Assembly (NCBI GenBank): GCA_003265435.1
Contig: NOXC01000003.1
Span: 1 to 64,000 of the forward strand
Source of the DNA: Cellvibrionaceae bacterium AOL6
GTDB lineage: Bacteria; Pseudomonadota; Gammaproteobacteria; Pseudomonadales; Cellvibrionaceae
Length of the DNA stretch: 64,000 nucleotides
Direction of reading: 5' to 3'
Position 1 is the stretch's first letter. Every line of letters begins with the position of its first letter. The notes under the pieces were generated by a model. That model saw only the letters and a list, made by a program, of their open reading frames with translations. It was not told the DNA's origin and ran no database searches. This document shows positions 28,947 to 42,788 of this stretch, in pieces. Made by a program: the position numbers and the translations under genes.

Positions 28947-29042
28947 GCCGGGAGAAGGGCCTTTGCGGAAAATGGGTTTGATTGCTGCTTCTCCTGGGGC
29001 CGGTTGTCACCAATCCAATCGCTGTCAGAGTGGCCTGCTGTG

Positions 29043-30083
<1,041 letters not shown>

Positions 30084-30336
30084 CTACTTGAACTGGCAAT
30101 GACGTTTTAAGCGTGTGGTCAGGTCTTCCTGTCGAGTGTCCTGACCGGGGTCTCTTGGCGCGCTTCCCTGAGTCTAACGCCTGGCCCTAATCGCCTGATT
30201 TGCCACTGGAAAAAAGTTGTACGCACTCTATCAACGCCAGGGATTTTGGGCAAGGCGTAAATATGTTACTTTAGCGGGCTTATTGTGACCGGCTGCAAGT
30301 CTTTGGCAGCCAAACCAGCCATTCTTGGAGTCGTGC

Positions 30337-30618
30337 GTGAACCCACAGGATATTCAAAAAATAGCACATTTGGCGAGATTGCAAATTAATGATGATGTCG
30401 CCGCCGAAACTGCGAAGAGCATCACGGAAGTATTGAATCTCGTTGATCAGTTGCAGTCAGCCGATACCGATGGGGTCGCCCCCATGGCCCACCCCCTCGA
30501 CGCCGTGCAGCGCTTGCGCGCCGACGAAGTGACCGAAGGCAATCAACGCGACGCGTTTCAGGCCATCGCTCCGGCCACTGAAAACGGTCTGTACTTAGTC
30601 CCCAAAGTCATCGACTGA
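30337..30618 (+). CDS. gatC: Aspartyl/glutamyl-tRNA amidotransferase subunit C
   Basis: Small chaperone-like subunit of the GatCAB complex that converts mischarged Glu-tRNA(Gln)/Asp-tRNA(Asn). It has 93 residues from GTG 30337, chosen because GGAG lies 6 bp upstream and the protein then begins [15 protein letters not shown], the family start. The C-terminal [14 protein letters not shown] and [10 protein letters not shown] are typical. First gene of gatC-gatA-gatB. Confidence 0.95.
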   Translation: MNPQDIQKIAHLARLQINDDVAAETAKSITEVLNLVDQLQSADTDGVAPMAHPLDAVQRLRADEVTEGNQRDAFQAIAPATENGLYLVPKVID

Positions 30619-30658
30619 CAGACCACACCCCATCGAATCACCCAGTGCGGACATCGCA

Positions 30659-32113
30659 ATGCATAATCTGACTTTAGCTGAACAGAAAGCACAACTGGAG
30701 GCCAAGGCCTTCTCCAGCGTCGAGCTGACCCAGCACTATCTCGAGCGCATCGAGCGCCTGGATACCGATATCAACAGCTACATCACCGTGACTGCAGCCC
30801 AAGCCCTCGCTCAAGCAGAGGAAGCCGACAAGGCCCGAGCACGCGGGGAAGGCGGCGTACTCAACGGTATCCCAATCGCCCACAAGGACATTTTTTGCAC
30901 GGATGGCGTCAAAACCACCTGTGGTTCGCGCATGTTGGAAAACTTCGTTCCGCCCTATAACGCGCATGTGGTCGATAACTATTTGCGCGCCGGTGCCGTC
31001 ATGCTCGGCAAAACAAACATGGACGAATTCGCGATGGGTTCGTCAAATGAGACGAGCTACTACGGTCGCGTACACAACCCCTGGGCACCAAACTGCGTCC
31101 CTGGCGGCTCCTCCGGTGGCTCGGCCGCTGCGGTCGCAGCGCGCCTGGCACCTGCCGCCACCGCCACCGATACCGGCGGCTCCATCCGTCAGCCCGCATC
31201 ACTGTGTGGTGTGACTGGAATTAAACCCACTTACGGCCGGGTCTCTCGCTGGGGCATGATTGCCTTCGCGTCGAGCCTCGATCAGGGCGGCGTGATCACC
31301 CTGACCGCCGAAGATGCCGCGCTGATGATGAACGTGATGGCCGGCTTCGATCATCGCGACTCGACCTGTATCGACCACCCTGTGCCCGACTACAGCGCCG
31401 GGCTGAACGACAGCCTTGAAGGTTTAACGGTGGGTATCCCCGAAGAGTATTTCGGCGAAGGTCTCAATCCTGAAACCGAAAAAGCTGTGCAGGCGGCGAT
31501 TAAAGAAATCGAAGCCCTCGGTGCGCGCACCAAGGCGATCTCACTCCCCCACTCCAGCCTCGCGGTTCCGGCCTACTATGTGATCGCACCGGCCGAGTGC
31601 TCGGCCAACCTGAGCCGCTTTGACGGCGTGCGCTATGGCTATCGCTGCGAGAACCCGCAGGACCTCGAAGACCTCTACAAGCGCTCTCGCGGCGAAGGCT
31701 TCGGCGAGGAAGTGAAGCGCCGCATTCTGGTCGGCACCTATGCGCTGTCTGCGGGCTATTACGATGCATACTATCGCAAGGCTCAACAGGTTCGGCGCCT
31801 GATCAAGCAGGACTTCGACAACGCTTTCAACGAGGTCGACATCATTGCCGGCCCTACCGCAACTTCTCCCGCCTTCGAATTTGGCGCGAAAGGGGATGAC
31901 CCAGTTGCCATGTATCTGGAAGACATTTACACCATCGCCACCAACCTCGCAGGCTTGCCCGGAATGAGCATCCCCTGTGGCAGCGTCGACAACAAACCCG
32001 TCGGCCTGCAACTGATTGGCAAGGCCTTTGATGAGGCGCGCTTGTTGAATGTCGCGCACCGTTTTCAACAGGTCACGGATTTCCACCGCCAGGCTCCGGC
32101 CGAGATCGATTGA
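30659..32113 (+). CDS. gatA: Glutamyl-tRNA(Gln) amidotransferase subunit A
   Basis: Amidase-signature subunit that releases ammonia from glutamine for the transamidation. It has 484 residues. The Ser-cisSer-Lys triad is K76 (AHKDIF), S151 (GGSSGGSAA) and nucleophile S175 ([11 protein letters not shown]). It begins 40 bp after gatC and ends 13 bp before gatB. Full length and intact. Confidence 0.97.
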   Translation: MHNLTLAEQKAQLEAKAFSSVELTQHYLERIERLDTDINSYITVTAAQALAQAEEADKARARGEGGVLNGIPIAHKDIFCTDGVKTTCGSRMLENFVPPYNAHVVDNYLRAGAVMLGKTNMDEFAMGSSNETSYYGRVHNPWAPNCVPGGSSGGSAAAVAARLAPAATATDTGGSIRQPASLCGVTGIKPTYGRVSRWGMIAFASSLDQGGVITLTAEDAALMMNVMAGFDHRDSTCIDHPVPDYSAGLNDSLEGLTVGIPEEYFGEGLNPETEKAVQAAIKEIEALGARTKAISLPHSSLAVPAYYVIAPAECSANLSRFDGVRYGYRCENPQDLEDLYKRSRGEGFGEEVKRRILVGTYALSAGYYDAYYRKAQQVRRLIKQDFDNAFNEVDIIAGPTATSPAFEFGAKGDDPVAMYLEDIYTIATNLAGLPGMSIPCGSVDNKPVGLQLIGKAFDEARLLNVAHRFQQVTDFHRQAPAEID

Positions 32114-32126
32114 GGAAGTGATAGAG

Positions 32127-33569
32127 ATGGAATGGGAAACAGTTATCGGGCTGGAAGTTCACGTGCAGCTCGCCACCGCCAGTAAGATTTTTTCCGGCAG
32201 CAGCACCGCTTTTGGTGCCGAACCGAACACGCAGGCCAGTGCGATTGATCTCGCCATGCCCGGCACGCTGCCTGCCGCCAATGCCGAGGCGTTTCGCTTT
32301 GCCACCATGTTTGGCTTGGCAATCGATGCCGAAATCGGCCGCACCTCGGTGTTTGAGCGCAAAAACTATTTTTATCCGGATCTGCCGAAAGGCTACCAGA
32401 CAACGCAGCTCGAACAGCCCATTGTGATTGGTGGCCATGTTGATATCGCAGTGAACGGGGAGACGCGACGCATCCGTATCCACCACGCTCATCTCGAGGA
32501 AGACGCAGGTAAATCCCTGCATGAAGATTTCCACGGTTTGTCCGGCATTGATCTGAACCGCGCGGGCACGCCACTGATTGAAATTGTCTCCGAGCCGGAT
32601 TTGCGCAATGCCGACGAGGCAGTCGCGTTCGCGCGTCGCCTGCACAGCATTGTGACCGCGCTCGGTATTTGCGATGGCAATATGTCTCAGGGTTCGATGC
32701 GTTTCGACGTCAACATTTCCATTCGCCCCAAGGGCGAGGAAAAGCTCGGCACCCGCACCGAAACCAAAAACCTGAACTCATTCCGCTTCATGGAACGCTG
32801 CATTGAACAGGAAATCGAGCGACAAATCGAGGTGCTGGAAAGTGGCGGCAGTATCGTCCAGGAGACCCGCCTGTACGACGGCGACACGCACAGCGCACGC
32901 TCAATGCGCTCCAAAGAAGAAGCCAATGATTACCGCTACTTCCCGTGCCCCGACCTGCTCCCGGTAATCCTCGACGATGATTACATCGACGCCGTACGCC
33001 AAAGCCTGCCCGAACTGCCGGAAGCCAAGCAGGCGCGTTTCCAAGAGCAGTACGGCCTCTCTGACTACGACGCGGGCCTCCTAAGCGCAGACGCCGCTAC
33101 GGCCCAATTCTTCGAAGCGGCCGCAGCAGAAGCGGGTGATGCTAAGGCCTGCGCCAACTGGGTGCTTGGGGAAATCGCCGCACGCTTAAACGCCAGCGAC
33201 AGTTCAATCAATGAGGCCCCGATTACCGCGAACATGCTCGCGGGACTGATTCAGCGAATTCAAGACAATACGATTTCAAGCAAGATCGCGAAAACGGTGT
33301 TTGACGCGATGTGGCAAGGCGAAGGCAGTGCCGATGCCATCATTGAAGCGCGAGGTTTGAAACAGGTCAGCGATTCCGGCGCTCTGGAAAAAATTGTCGA
33401 CGAAGTCATCGCCGCCAACCCCAAACAGGTAGAAAATTACCGTGCTGCGCCGGAAGAAAAACGCGGCAAGATGCTCGGCTTCTTCGTTGGCCAATCGATG
33501 AAACTGTCGAAGGGGCAAGCGAACCCGCAGCAACTCAACCAAATTCTCAAACAGAAATTAGAGCAGTAA
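32127..33569 (+). CDS. gatB: Aspartyl/glutamyl-tRNA amidotransferase subunit B
   Basis: Kinase/tRNA-binding subunit of GatCAB. It has 480 residues from ATG 32127 ([17 protein letters not shown]), preceded by a GAGGA site; upstream in-frame residues overlap gatA and are spurious. Typical blocks include [22 protein letters not shown] and [13 protein letters not shown], then the C-terminal YqeY-like helical domain. The presence of GatCAB implies indirect charging of tRNA(Asn) and/or tRNA(Gln). Confidence 0.97.
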   Translation: MEWETVIGLEVHVQLATASKIFSGSSTAFGAEPNTQASAIDLAMPGTLPAANAEAFRFATMFGLAIDAEIGRTSVFERKNYFYPDLPKGYQTTQLEQPIVIGGHVDIAVNGETRRIRIHHAHLEEDAGKSLHEDFHGLSGIDLNRAGTPLIEIVSEPDLRNADEAVAFARRLHSIVTALGICDGNMSQGSMRFDVNISIRPKGEEKLGTRTETKNLNSFRFMERCIEQEIERQIEVLESGGSIVQETRLYDGDTHSARSMRSKEEANDYRYFPCPDLLPVILDDDYIDAVRQSLPELPEAKQARFQEQYGLSDYDAGLLSADAATAQFFEAAAAEAGDAKACANWVLGEIAARLNASDSSINEAPITANMLAGLIQRIQDNTISSKIAKTVFDAMWQGEGSADAIIEARGLKQVSDSGALEKIVDEVIAANPKQVENYRAAPEEKRGKMLGFFVGQSMKLSKGQANPQQLNQILKQKLEQ

Positions 33570-33571
33570 TC

Positions 33572-33871
33572 ATGGCCCTGAAAAAAGACAAACAAAAAGT
33601 CCTCGGCGAAGTCTTCGACGACGAGCGCGTAAAAAGCTTCCTCCACGTTGAACCGCGTGAAGGCATCAATACGGATTACCTGAGACTCGAACGCGCCTAT
33701 CGCAGCATGAAGGCAGAGAATTTCGCCACCTTTGTGCAGTTTTTTAATGAAGCAGGCTACGACATAAACGCCACAAACCCGGATGGCCAAACCCTGCTTC
33801 AAGCGATTGCCAAGCACGAGCAAAGCGACGACTACCGCAGTGCCTTGCGCAAAGGCGGTGCGCGCAGCTAA
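33572..33871 (+). CDS. PA4642-family conserved small protein
   Basis: A 99-residue protein with no known function that I recognise as resembling the pseudomonad PA4642 family. It is soluble, charged, and probably helical; the segment FATFVQFFNEAGYDINATNPDGQTLL resembles one ankyrin-like turn. Its ATG is 2 bp after the gatB stop and its end is 3 bp before cysZ, so it is probably expressed with gatCAB. Function not assigned. Confidence 0.7.
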   Translation: MALKKDKQKVLGEVFDDERVKSFLHVEPREGINTDYLRLERAYRSMKAENFATFVQFFNEAGYDINATNPDGQTLLQAIAKHEQSDDYRSALRKGGARS

Positions 33872-33874
33872 ACC

Positions 33875-34669
33875 ATGCCGATGCTGCCCGATTACCCCAG
33901 CAACCGCTTCAGTAGCGGCATCCAATACTTAGTGGATGGCGCTCGATTGCTTTGGCAGCCCGCATTGCGGCCCTACATCTTGGTGCCGCTGCTGGTCAAT
34001 TGCCTGCTGTTTGTGGCACTGACAAGCGCACTCCTGAGTTACTTTTGGCACATCTTTAACGAGGGGCAATCCTGGATTCCCGAATCCATTCAGCCCTGGG
34101 TGGCGCCGTTCGCATGGATTGCGTGGATTATCGTCGGGGCGCTGTTCCTGATCGTTTACGGTTACAGCTTTAACGTCATCACCAACTTTATCGCCGCACC
34201 GTTTTATGGCCTGCTCGCGGAGCGCTGCCAACTACTTTTAACCGGGGAGGGACCACCTCCGGAAAAATTGTGGCGCATGATGCTCAGGGTCATGTCCCGT
34301 GAATTTAGCAAATTGTTTTATTTTCTCGGGCGCGGTTTTCTGGTCATTTTATTGATGATCATGGCGGGCCTGATTCCCCTCGTTCAACTCGGCGCCCCTC
34401 TGATCGGTTTGGCCTGGGGCGCGTGGTCGATGGCGATTCAATACGCTGACTACCCAGCCGATAATCACCAAGTCCCGTTCGGACACATGCGCAACTGCCT
34501 GTGGCGACGCAGCCGCTCAAGCTTTGGCTTTGGTGCAGGCATCATGGCCTGCAGCGTCATTCCAGTGCTGAATATCTTCGCGATGCCCGCCGCTGTCACC
34601 GGCGGCACCTTGTTCTGGCTGAACGAAATTCGCCACGACGCCCTGCCCCGCTCTAACAAATCTGTCTGA
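33875..34669 (+). CDS. cysZ: CysZ/EI24-family sulfate transporter
   Basis: Integral membrane protein of 264 residues with at least four long hydrophobic helices (about 40-62, 85-115, 155-185, 215-245). The family motifs FIAAPFYGLLAE and YADYPADNHQVPF mark it as CysZ, which mediates sulfate uptake for cysteine synthesis in E. coli. Start ATG 33875 or 33881. It ends 60 bp before the TPP riboswitch region. Confidence 0.9.
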   Translation: MPMLPDYPSNRFSSGIQYLVDGARLLWQPALRPYILVPLLVNCLLFVALTSALLSYFWHIFNEGQSWIPESIQPWVAPFAWIAWIIVGALFLIVYGYSFNVITNFIAAPFYGLLAERCQLLLTGEGPPPEKLWRMMLRVMSREFSKLFYFLGRGFLVILLMIMAGLIPLVQLGAPLIGLAWGAWSMAIQYADYPADNHQVPFGHMRNCLWRRSRSSFGFGAGIMACSVIPVLNIFAMPAAVTGGTLFWLNEIRHDALPRSNKSV

Positions 34670-34734
34670 GCGTTTAAAGACCCCTCCATGAATTCACTTG
34701 CCTCAGGCTCCGCTTCTGTGGTGCAATACCGTCC

Positions 34735-37830
<3,096 letters not shown>

Positions 37831-37834
<4 letters not shown>

Positions 37835-38025
37835 AACTGATTATCAATGGAGAACCCCTCGAGCAACCGGTCGCGAATCTCGCTGTGCTGCTTGAGCTTG
37901 TCGAGGCCCCGTCGCACAGCGCCGTGGCCGTCAATGAAACCTTTGTGCCGAAAACCTTGTACCGCGAAACGTCCCTCCACGAGGGCGATCGCATTGAAAT
38001 TCTCAGCCCCATGCAGGGAGGTTAA
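37831..38025 (+). CDS. thiS: Sulfur-carrier protein ThiS
   Basis: Ubiquitin-like sulfur carrier of 64 residues. It begins MKLIINGEP and ends in the obligatory Gly-Gly (PMQGG), which is adenylated and thiocarboxylated by ThiF. Overlaps thiO by 4 bp; thiG starts 3 bp after the stop. Confidence 0.96.
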
Positions 38026-38028
38026 ACG

Positions 38029-38826
38029 ATGCAAAGCTGGACCCTGGCCGATGCCACACTGAACAGCCGCCTACTAATAGGCACGGCGCTCTACCCCTCC
38101 CCCCAAATCATGCTCGATGCCATTCGCGCCTCGGGCGCCGAGGTGGTGACGGTGTCATTACGACGCCAGAATAGCCAAGCTCAGCAAGGAGGGGGACGCG
38201 ATTTCTGGAGTTACCTGCAAGAGCTCGATGCGCACCTGCTGCCCAACACCGCCGGCTGCCACTCGGTCAAAGAGGCCGTGACAACGGCCAATATGGCGCG
38301 TGAGCTGTTTAATACACGCTGGATCAAACTCGAATTGATCGGCGACGACTACAACCTCCAGCCGGACCCCTTCGCCTTACTGGAAGCCACCCGCGAACTG
38401 ATCGCACAGGGCTTTGAAGTCTTCCCCTATTGCACGGACGATCTGGTGTTGTGCGAAAAACTGGTCGAAGCAGGTTGCCGCATTCTGATGCCCTGGGGCG
38501 CGCCGATTGGCACCGGACGCGGGTTAACCGACCCCTATGCCCTGAAAACCCTGCGCGCGCGTCTGCCCGAGATTACGATGATCGTGGACGCGGGCATCGG
38601 TGCGCCGTCACATGCGGTACAGGCGATGGAAATGGGCTTTGACGGCATCTTGTTGAATACCGCCGTGGCGCAAGCACAAGACCCGGAAACCATGGCGCGC
38701 GCGTTCCGCCATGCCCTGCGCGCAGGTCGACTCGGCTTTGAAGCCGGTGCCATGCCGGAGCGCGACCTCGCACAACCGAGTACGCCCACGCTGGGCACCC
38801 CCTTCTGGCAGCAGGCACCACAATGA
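38029..38826 (+). CDS. thiG: Thiazole synthase ThiG
   Basis: TIM-barrel enzyme assembling thiazole phosphate from deoxyxylulose-5-phosphate, dehydroglycine and ThiS thiocarboxylate. It has 265 residues. The Schiff-base lysine lies in [10 protein letters not shown], and the phosphate-binding [12 protein letters not shown] and [27 protein letters not shown] stretches are intact. Overlaps the thiDE start by 4 bp. Confidence 0.96.
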   Translation: MQSWTLADATLNSRLLIGTALYPSPQIMLDAIRASGAEVVTVSLRRQNSQAQQGGGRDFWSYLQELDAHLLPNTAGCHSVKEAVTTANMARELFNTRWIKLELIGDDYNLQPDPFALLEATRELIAQGFEVFPYCTDDLVLCEKLVEAGCRILMPWGAPIGTGRGLTDPYALKTLRARLPEITMIVDAGIGAPSHAVQAMEMGFDGILLNTAVAQAQDPETMARAFRHALRAGRLGFEAGAMPERDLAQPSTPTLGTPFWQQAPQ

Positions 38827-40298
38827 CCCCGCGTCCCGTTTTACTGTGTATTGGCGGCAACGACAGCAGCGGTCTGGCGGGTCTCGCCGCGGATCAACGG
38901 GCCGCCCACGCCCTCGGCGTGCACTGTGCCAGCGTCGTGACCGCCACCACCGCACAGGGGCGAGCGGGGCTTCAGGCAATCAATGCCTGTACACCGGAAG
39001 CGCTTCAAAGCCAATTGGCTGCCGCGACCAGCCTGAACCCAATGGCCATGAAAATCGGGCTTGTACCCAATTCGGCACAGCTGCAGGTACTGACTGAATT
39101 CGCTCGAGGCTTCGACGGACCGGTCGTACTCGACCCCGTTATGGGCAGCAGCGCCGGAGGCGCGTTTTGGGACGAGCACATGCTCGCGCAGGCACTTGAC
39201 ACGCTGGTGCCCCTGACCACGATCCTCACCCCCAACTTACCCGAATTGGCCCGGCTGTGCGGAGCACCGATACACGATCGCGCGTCGCGACGACGGGCAT
39301 GCCACAGCCTGCACGAACGCGGCACCCCCTGGGTGCTGAGTAAGGGCGGGCACGGCGACGAACCCGGCCTAGATTTACTCTCAGAAAATACCGAGTCTCA
39401 ACAGGCGCACTGGCTTCGCCTTCCGCAGCTCGACAATTGCCATAGCCGAGGCAGCGGCTGTGCCATGGCGACCTCAGTGGCCGCGGCACTCGCCCTCGGT
39501 TACAGCATAAAAGACGCCGTCGTCATCGCTAAAATGGCCATTCACGAGGGCCTGCAACACGGCTACGCGCTCGCAGATCAGTCGGGACCGGTTGCGATAC
39601 CCGGCTTCCCTCGCTCGGGAAGCGCACTCCCAAGCTGGCACAGCGGGCCGGAGCCCCTTGCCGCGCGAGCGGCCTTCCCCGATTGCAATACGCCCTCGCT
39701 CGGCCTGTATCCGGTCGTAGACCGCAGTGCATGGCTGGCACGCCTGCTGCCACTCGGCGTCAGTACGATACAGCTGCGCATTAAGGACCTGAGCGGGGAC
39801 GAGCTAATACAGGAGTTACGAGAAGGCATCTCCCTCGCACGCCGCTACGGCGCGCGACTGTTTGTGAACGACTACTGGGAGCTCGCCATCGAACTCGGTG
39901 CCTACGGCGTACACCTCGGGCAGGAAGACCTCGATGAGGCCGATATCGATGCGCTCCATCAAGCGGGCCTGCGACTGGGCACGAGCACCCATTGCCACTA
40001 TGAAGTCGCGCGAGCACACAGCCTGAGGCCCTCTTATATCGCCATCGGGCCGGTGTACCCGACCACCAGCAAGGACATGCCGTGGGTGCCGCATGGGCTC
40101 GATGGTTTCCGCTACTGGCGCGATGTACTAGACTACCCGCTCGTTGCCATCGGTGGCATCAACGAAGCGCGGCTAGACGCTGTGGCGAGGCTCGGAGCCG
40201 AGGGCGTTGCGATGATTTCCGCGATCACCCAGGCCGCCTCTCCGGAAGACAGCACCCGCGCCATGATCGCCCGGCTCTCCAGCATCACAGGCCGTTAA
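38823..40298 (+). CDS. thiDE: Fused HMP-P kinase / thiamin-phosphate synthase
   Basis: Bifunctional protein of 491 residues. The N-terminal ThiD-type ribokinase-fold domain (about 1-262) has [10 protein letters not shown] near the start, [10 protein letters not shown], and the anion-hole/catalytic GSGC at 210-213. A short Pro/Ser-rich linker (about 263-290) leads to a ThiE domain (about 293-485) with [38 protein letters not shown] and AIGGI. It phosphorylates the pyrimidine and joins it to thiazole. The ThiD motifs are somewhat divergent from stand-alone enzymes (GNDSSG for GSDPSG). Confidence 0.93.
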   Translation: MTPRPVLLCIGGNDSSGLAGLAADQRAAHALGVHCASVVTATTAQGRAGLQAINACTPEALQSQLAAATSLNPMAMKIGLVPNSAQLQVLTEFARGFDGPVVLDPVMGSSAGGAFWDEHMLAQALDTLVPLTTILTPNLPELARLCGAPIHDRASRRRACHSLHERGTPWVLSKGGHGDEPGLDLLSENTESQQAHWLRLPQLDNCHSRGSGCAMATSVAAALALGYSIKDAVVIAKMAIHEGLQHGYALADQSGPVAIPGFPRSGSALPSWHSGPEPLAARAAFPDCNTPSLGLYPVVDRSAWLARLLPLGVSTIQLRIKDLSGDELIQELREGISLARRYGARLFVNDYWELAIELGAYGVHLGQEDLDEADIDALHQAGLRLGTSTHCHYEVARAHSLRPSYIAIGPVYPTTSKDMPWVPHGLDGFRYWRDVLDYPLVAIGGINEARLDAVARLGAEGVAMISAITQAASPEDSTRAMIARLSSITGR

Positions 40299-40299
40299 C

Positions 40300-41412
40300 A
40301 TGTCTGAATTCTCCGGCGAAGACTGGCTTCGCTACACTCGCCATATTCAACTTGCTCAAATTGGCGTACAAGGTCAGCGCACGCTCAAGGCCAGCCGTGT
40401 GCTGATAGTCGGTGCGGGCGGCCTCGGCTCACCCGTCGCGCTCTATCTGGCCGCCGCCGGTGTCGGCTATCTGCGCCTGTGCGACGACGATCGCGTGGAA
40501 CTCAGCAACCTGCAAAGGCAAATTTTGTTCGACAGTACGCAGGAGGGGCAGCTCAAAGTCGAAGCCGCCGCTGAACGACTGAGCCAACTGAACCCTGGCT
40601 GCGATCTTGACCTGCATGAGGAAGGCTTTCATGAGGCGAATGCGGAGCGTCTGATTCAGGACATCGACCTGGTGCTCGATTGCACCGATAATTTCCGCAC
40701 GCGCTACCTGATCAATGATCTGTGTCTTCGCATGGAATGCCCTTGGCTCTATGCCAGTATTCACCAGTTCAGCGGCCAGATCGCGTTGTTCGAGCCCGGC
40801 CACGCCTGTTTCCGCTGCGTATTTCCTGAGGCACCAGACGACGCAGAAGATTGTAACAGCGCTGGCGTCTTGGGCGTGCTTCCCGGTTTATTGGGCACCT
40901 TGCAGGCCAATGAAGCCCTCAAACACCTGCTGGGACTGCCTACGCCACTGTCAGGGAATTTAATGCTTGTAGATGCCCTCAACCTTCACTTTCAGCGCAT
41001 CACGCTGCAAGCTGCGCCCGACTGCCTTTGCCAATCAGAAAACCACGCCGACGCGCCTAAACCAAGCCGCGCGACGACATGTGCACGCCCGCAACACACT
41101 TTGGCGGCCGAGGCATTCGATGAGTACCGTACGAGGGAAGGGGTTCGAGTGCTGGATATCCGTAGTGACAGCGAGATCTCAGCCTTCCATTTGGGAGGCC
41201 AGCCCTGCTCTTTGGAACAACTCGAAGCGGTCAAAGATGAGTTTGCAAAAGAAGAGACCTTACTCTGCTACTGCCAATCCGGAAAACGCAGTGAGGAAGC
41301 AGTCCAGCGCCTGCATGCGTGGGGTTATACTGCAATCAGTGTCGACGGTGGTATCGCTGCGGTACTCAAAGCTCGGCGCCGCCGCGATACCGAGACTAAG
41401 CTGTCACGCTGA
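40300..41412 (+). CDS. thiF: ThiF/MoeB-type adenylyltransferase with C-terminal rhodanese domain
   Basis: E1-like enzyme that adenylates the ThiS C-terminus. It has 370 residues. The nucleotide-binding GAGGLGSP (38-45), the RQILF and DCTDNFRTRY blocks, zinc cysteines CFRC (170-173) and CLC (242-244), and C185 before AGVLG are present. Residues about 268-362 form a rhodanese domain with active loop CQSGKRS (C325). The fusion resembles MoeZ/Uba4-type proteins and could deliver sulfur as persulfide. Last thi gene, 2 bp after thiDE. Confidence 0.92.
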   Translation: MSEFSGEDWLRYTRHIQLAQIGVQGQRTLKASRVLIVGAGGLGSPVALYLAAAGVGYLRLCDDDRVELSNLQRQILFDSTQEGQLKVEAAAERLSQLNPGCDLDLHEEGFHEANAERLIQDIDLVLDCTDNFRTRYLINDLCLRMECPWLYASIHQFSGQIALFEPGHACFRCVFPEAPDDAEDCNSAGVLGVLPGLLGTLQANEALKHLLGLPTPLSGNLMLVDALNLHFQRITLQAAPDCLCQSENHADAPKPSRATTCARPQHTLAAEAFDEYRTREGVRVLDIRSDSEISAFHLGGQPCSLEQLEAVKDEFAKEETLLCYCQSGKRSEEAVQRLHAWGYTAISVDGGIAAVLKARRRRDTETKLSR

Positions 41413-41417
41413 CACAC

Positions 41418-42659
41418 TCAGTCACCGAAAACGAGATCACCACCGGCTTCTTTCGCGCGCTTCAGGCAACGTTGCGCCATCGCAAGCACATCGTCGAGCC
41501 CATTTTCCCCGCGGTTGCTGACGCCCGCGGTAAAGGTGAGATGCACCGTTGCACTCTCGGTCACAAAATCTTCTGCGCAGATAATTTGCCGTACCTTCTC
41601 TACGTATTCGCATGCTTGATCGTTCGTTAACCCCGGCATCAACACGTAGAAGGTCTGGCCGTCGGCGCGGGCAAACAGAAAACGCCCAAAAATATCCTGT
41701 AGCCGTTGCGCAATCTGATACATCAATTGATCGCCCACTTCATGGCCGTACTGTTCGTTCACACGTGAAAAGTGGTCCAGATCAATCAGTGCTGCGGCAA
41801 CGGGCTTGTTGCGTTCCAGTGTCTGATCGTAAAGCGCTTGCCCTCGACGGAAAAAATACTGCCGATTGTAAACACCGGTAAATTCATCCCGATTGGATGC
41901 ATCGCGAATCTTCTCGATTAATTCCAAAAACTCGAGGTTATGATTCACTCGGCAAAATAATTCTTCGTGATTATAGGGCTTCTTCAAAAAATCATTCGCG
42001 CCCTGCTTAATGAATTTTGCTGACAGAGAACGTTCTTCTTCAGAAGACACCCCAATGATGACAAGATCGCTTTTCTCGTACTTGATACGCAGGTTTTTCA
42101 CCAGCTCGCAGCCGTTCATGCGCGGCATGTTGTAGTCGGTAATCAACAACTGGATGTCGGGTTGCTCGATGAGGGTTTTAATCGCTTCAACCCCGTTTTC
42201 GGCTTCAAGCACATCGAATAGGTGCCGCTGCAAACGTTGTCGCAATACCGTGCGCTGAGTCGAGGAGTCATCCACAATCAGTACACGCATACCTTCATTT
42301 TTTATGAGGCGATGCAGCGTTTGCAGTGCGAGCTCATAAGAGTAACGTCCCTCTTTAGTGACATAATCGACAATGCCCCGGTTCAGCAGGGCATCACGCC
42401 GATCATCATCAAAACTCCCGGTCAGCACAATCGTCGGGATACCGTGTTCGAGCGTAAAGTCGACCACCTCACCATCTGGCGCGTCGGGCAAACTCAGGTC
42501 AACCAAGGCGGCAAAAAACGCTTTCCCGGACTCGATCTGCTCTCGAGCCTCTGCAAAGCTCTGGGTATAGGTCACTTCGATCAGGGGGCTTTGCGACAGC
42601 ACATGGCGAATCACCTTCAGCACCAAAGCGCTGTCTTCGACGACGAGAATGGACTTCAT
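41418..42659 (-). CDS. Tandem-receiver response regulator with degenerate GGDEF domain
   Basis: Cytoplasmic regulator of 413 residues. Receiver 1 (about 1-120) has acidic E8/D9, phospho-site D54, T80 and K102. Receiver 2 (about 123-240) has D130/D131, D175, and K226 or K227. A diguanylate-cyclase-fold domain (about 255-410) keeps DEFTGVYNRQYF and LIDLDHFSRVNEQYGHEVGD, but the signature GGDEF is DGQTF (333-337), so c-di-GMP synthesis is unlikely. It may act as a binding or allosteric domain. It stands alone between thiF (convergent) and rhlB, with no kinase beside it. Confidence 0.88.
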   Translation of the reverse strand: MKSILVVEDSALVLKVIRHVLSQSPLIEVTYTQSFAEAREQIESGKAFFAALVDLSLPDAPDGEVVDFTLEHGIPTIVLTGSFDDDRRDALLNRGIVDYVTKEGRYSYELALQTLHRLIKNEGMRVLIVDDSSTQRTVLRQRLQRHLFDVLEAENGVEAIKTLIEQPDIQLLITDYNMPRMNGCELVKNLRIKYEKSDLVIIGVSSEEERSLSAKFIKQGANDFLKKPYNHEELFCRVNHNLEFLELIEKIRDASNRDEFTGVYNRQYFFRRGQALYDQTLERNKPVAAALIDLDHFSRVNEQYGHEVGDQLMYQIAQRLQDIFGRFLFARADGQTFYVLMPGLTNDQACEYVEKVRQIICAEDFVTESATVHLTFTAGVSNRGENGLDDVLAMAQRCLKRAKEAGGDLVFGD

Positions 42660-42788
42660 GTATTGCCTACCTACTGCCTACCTGCTTTTGGAGCGAATGT
42701 AGACAGTGTAGTCCAATCTGAATAAAGCGAGCGGAAGCCCTGCCCCAGCGTAGCGTCCGCTCGGGCGAGAGGCGAGATTGTGGGCCGA

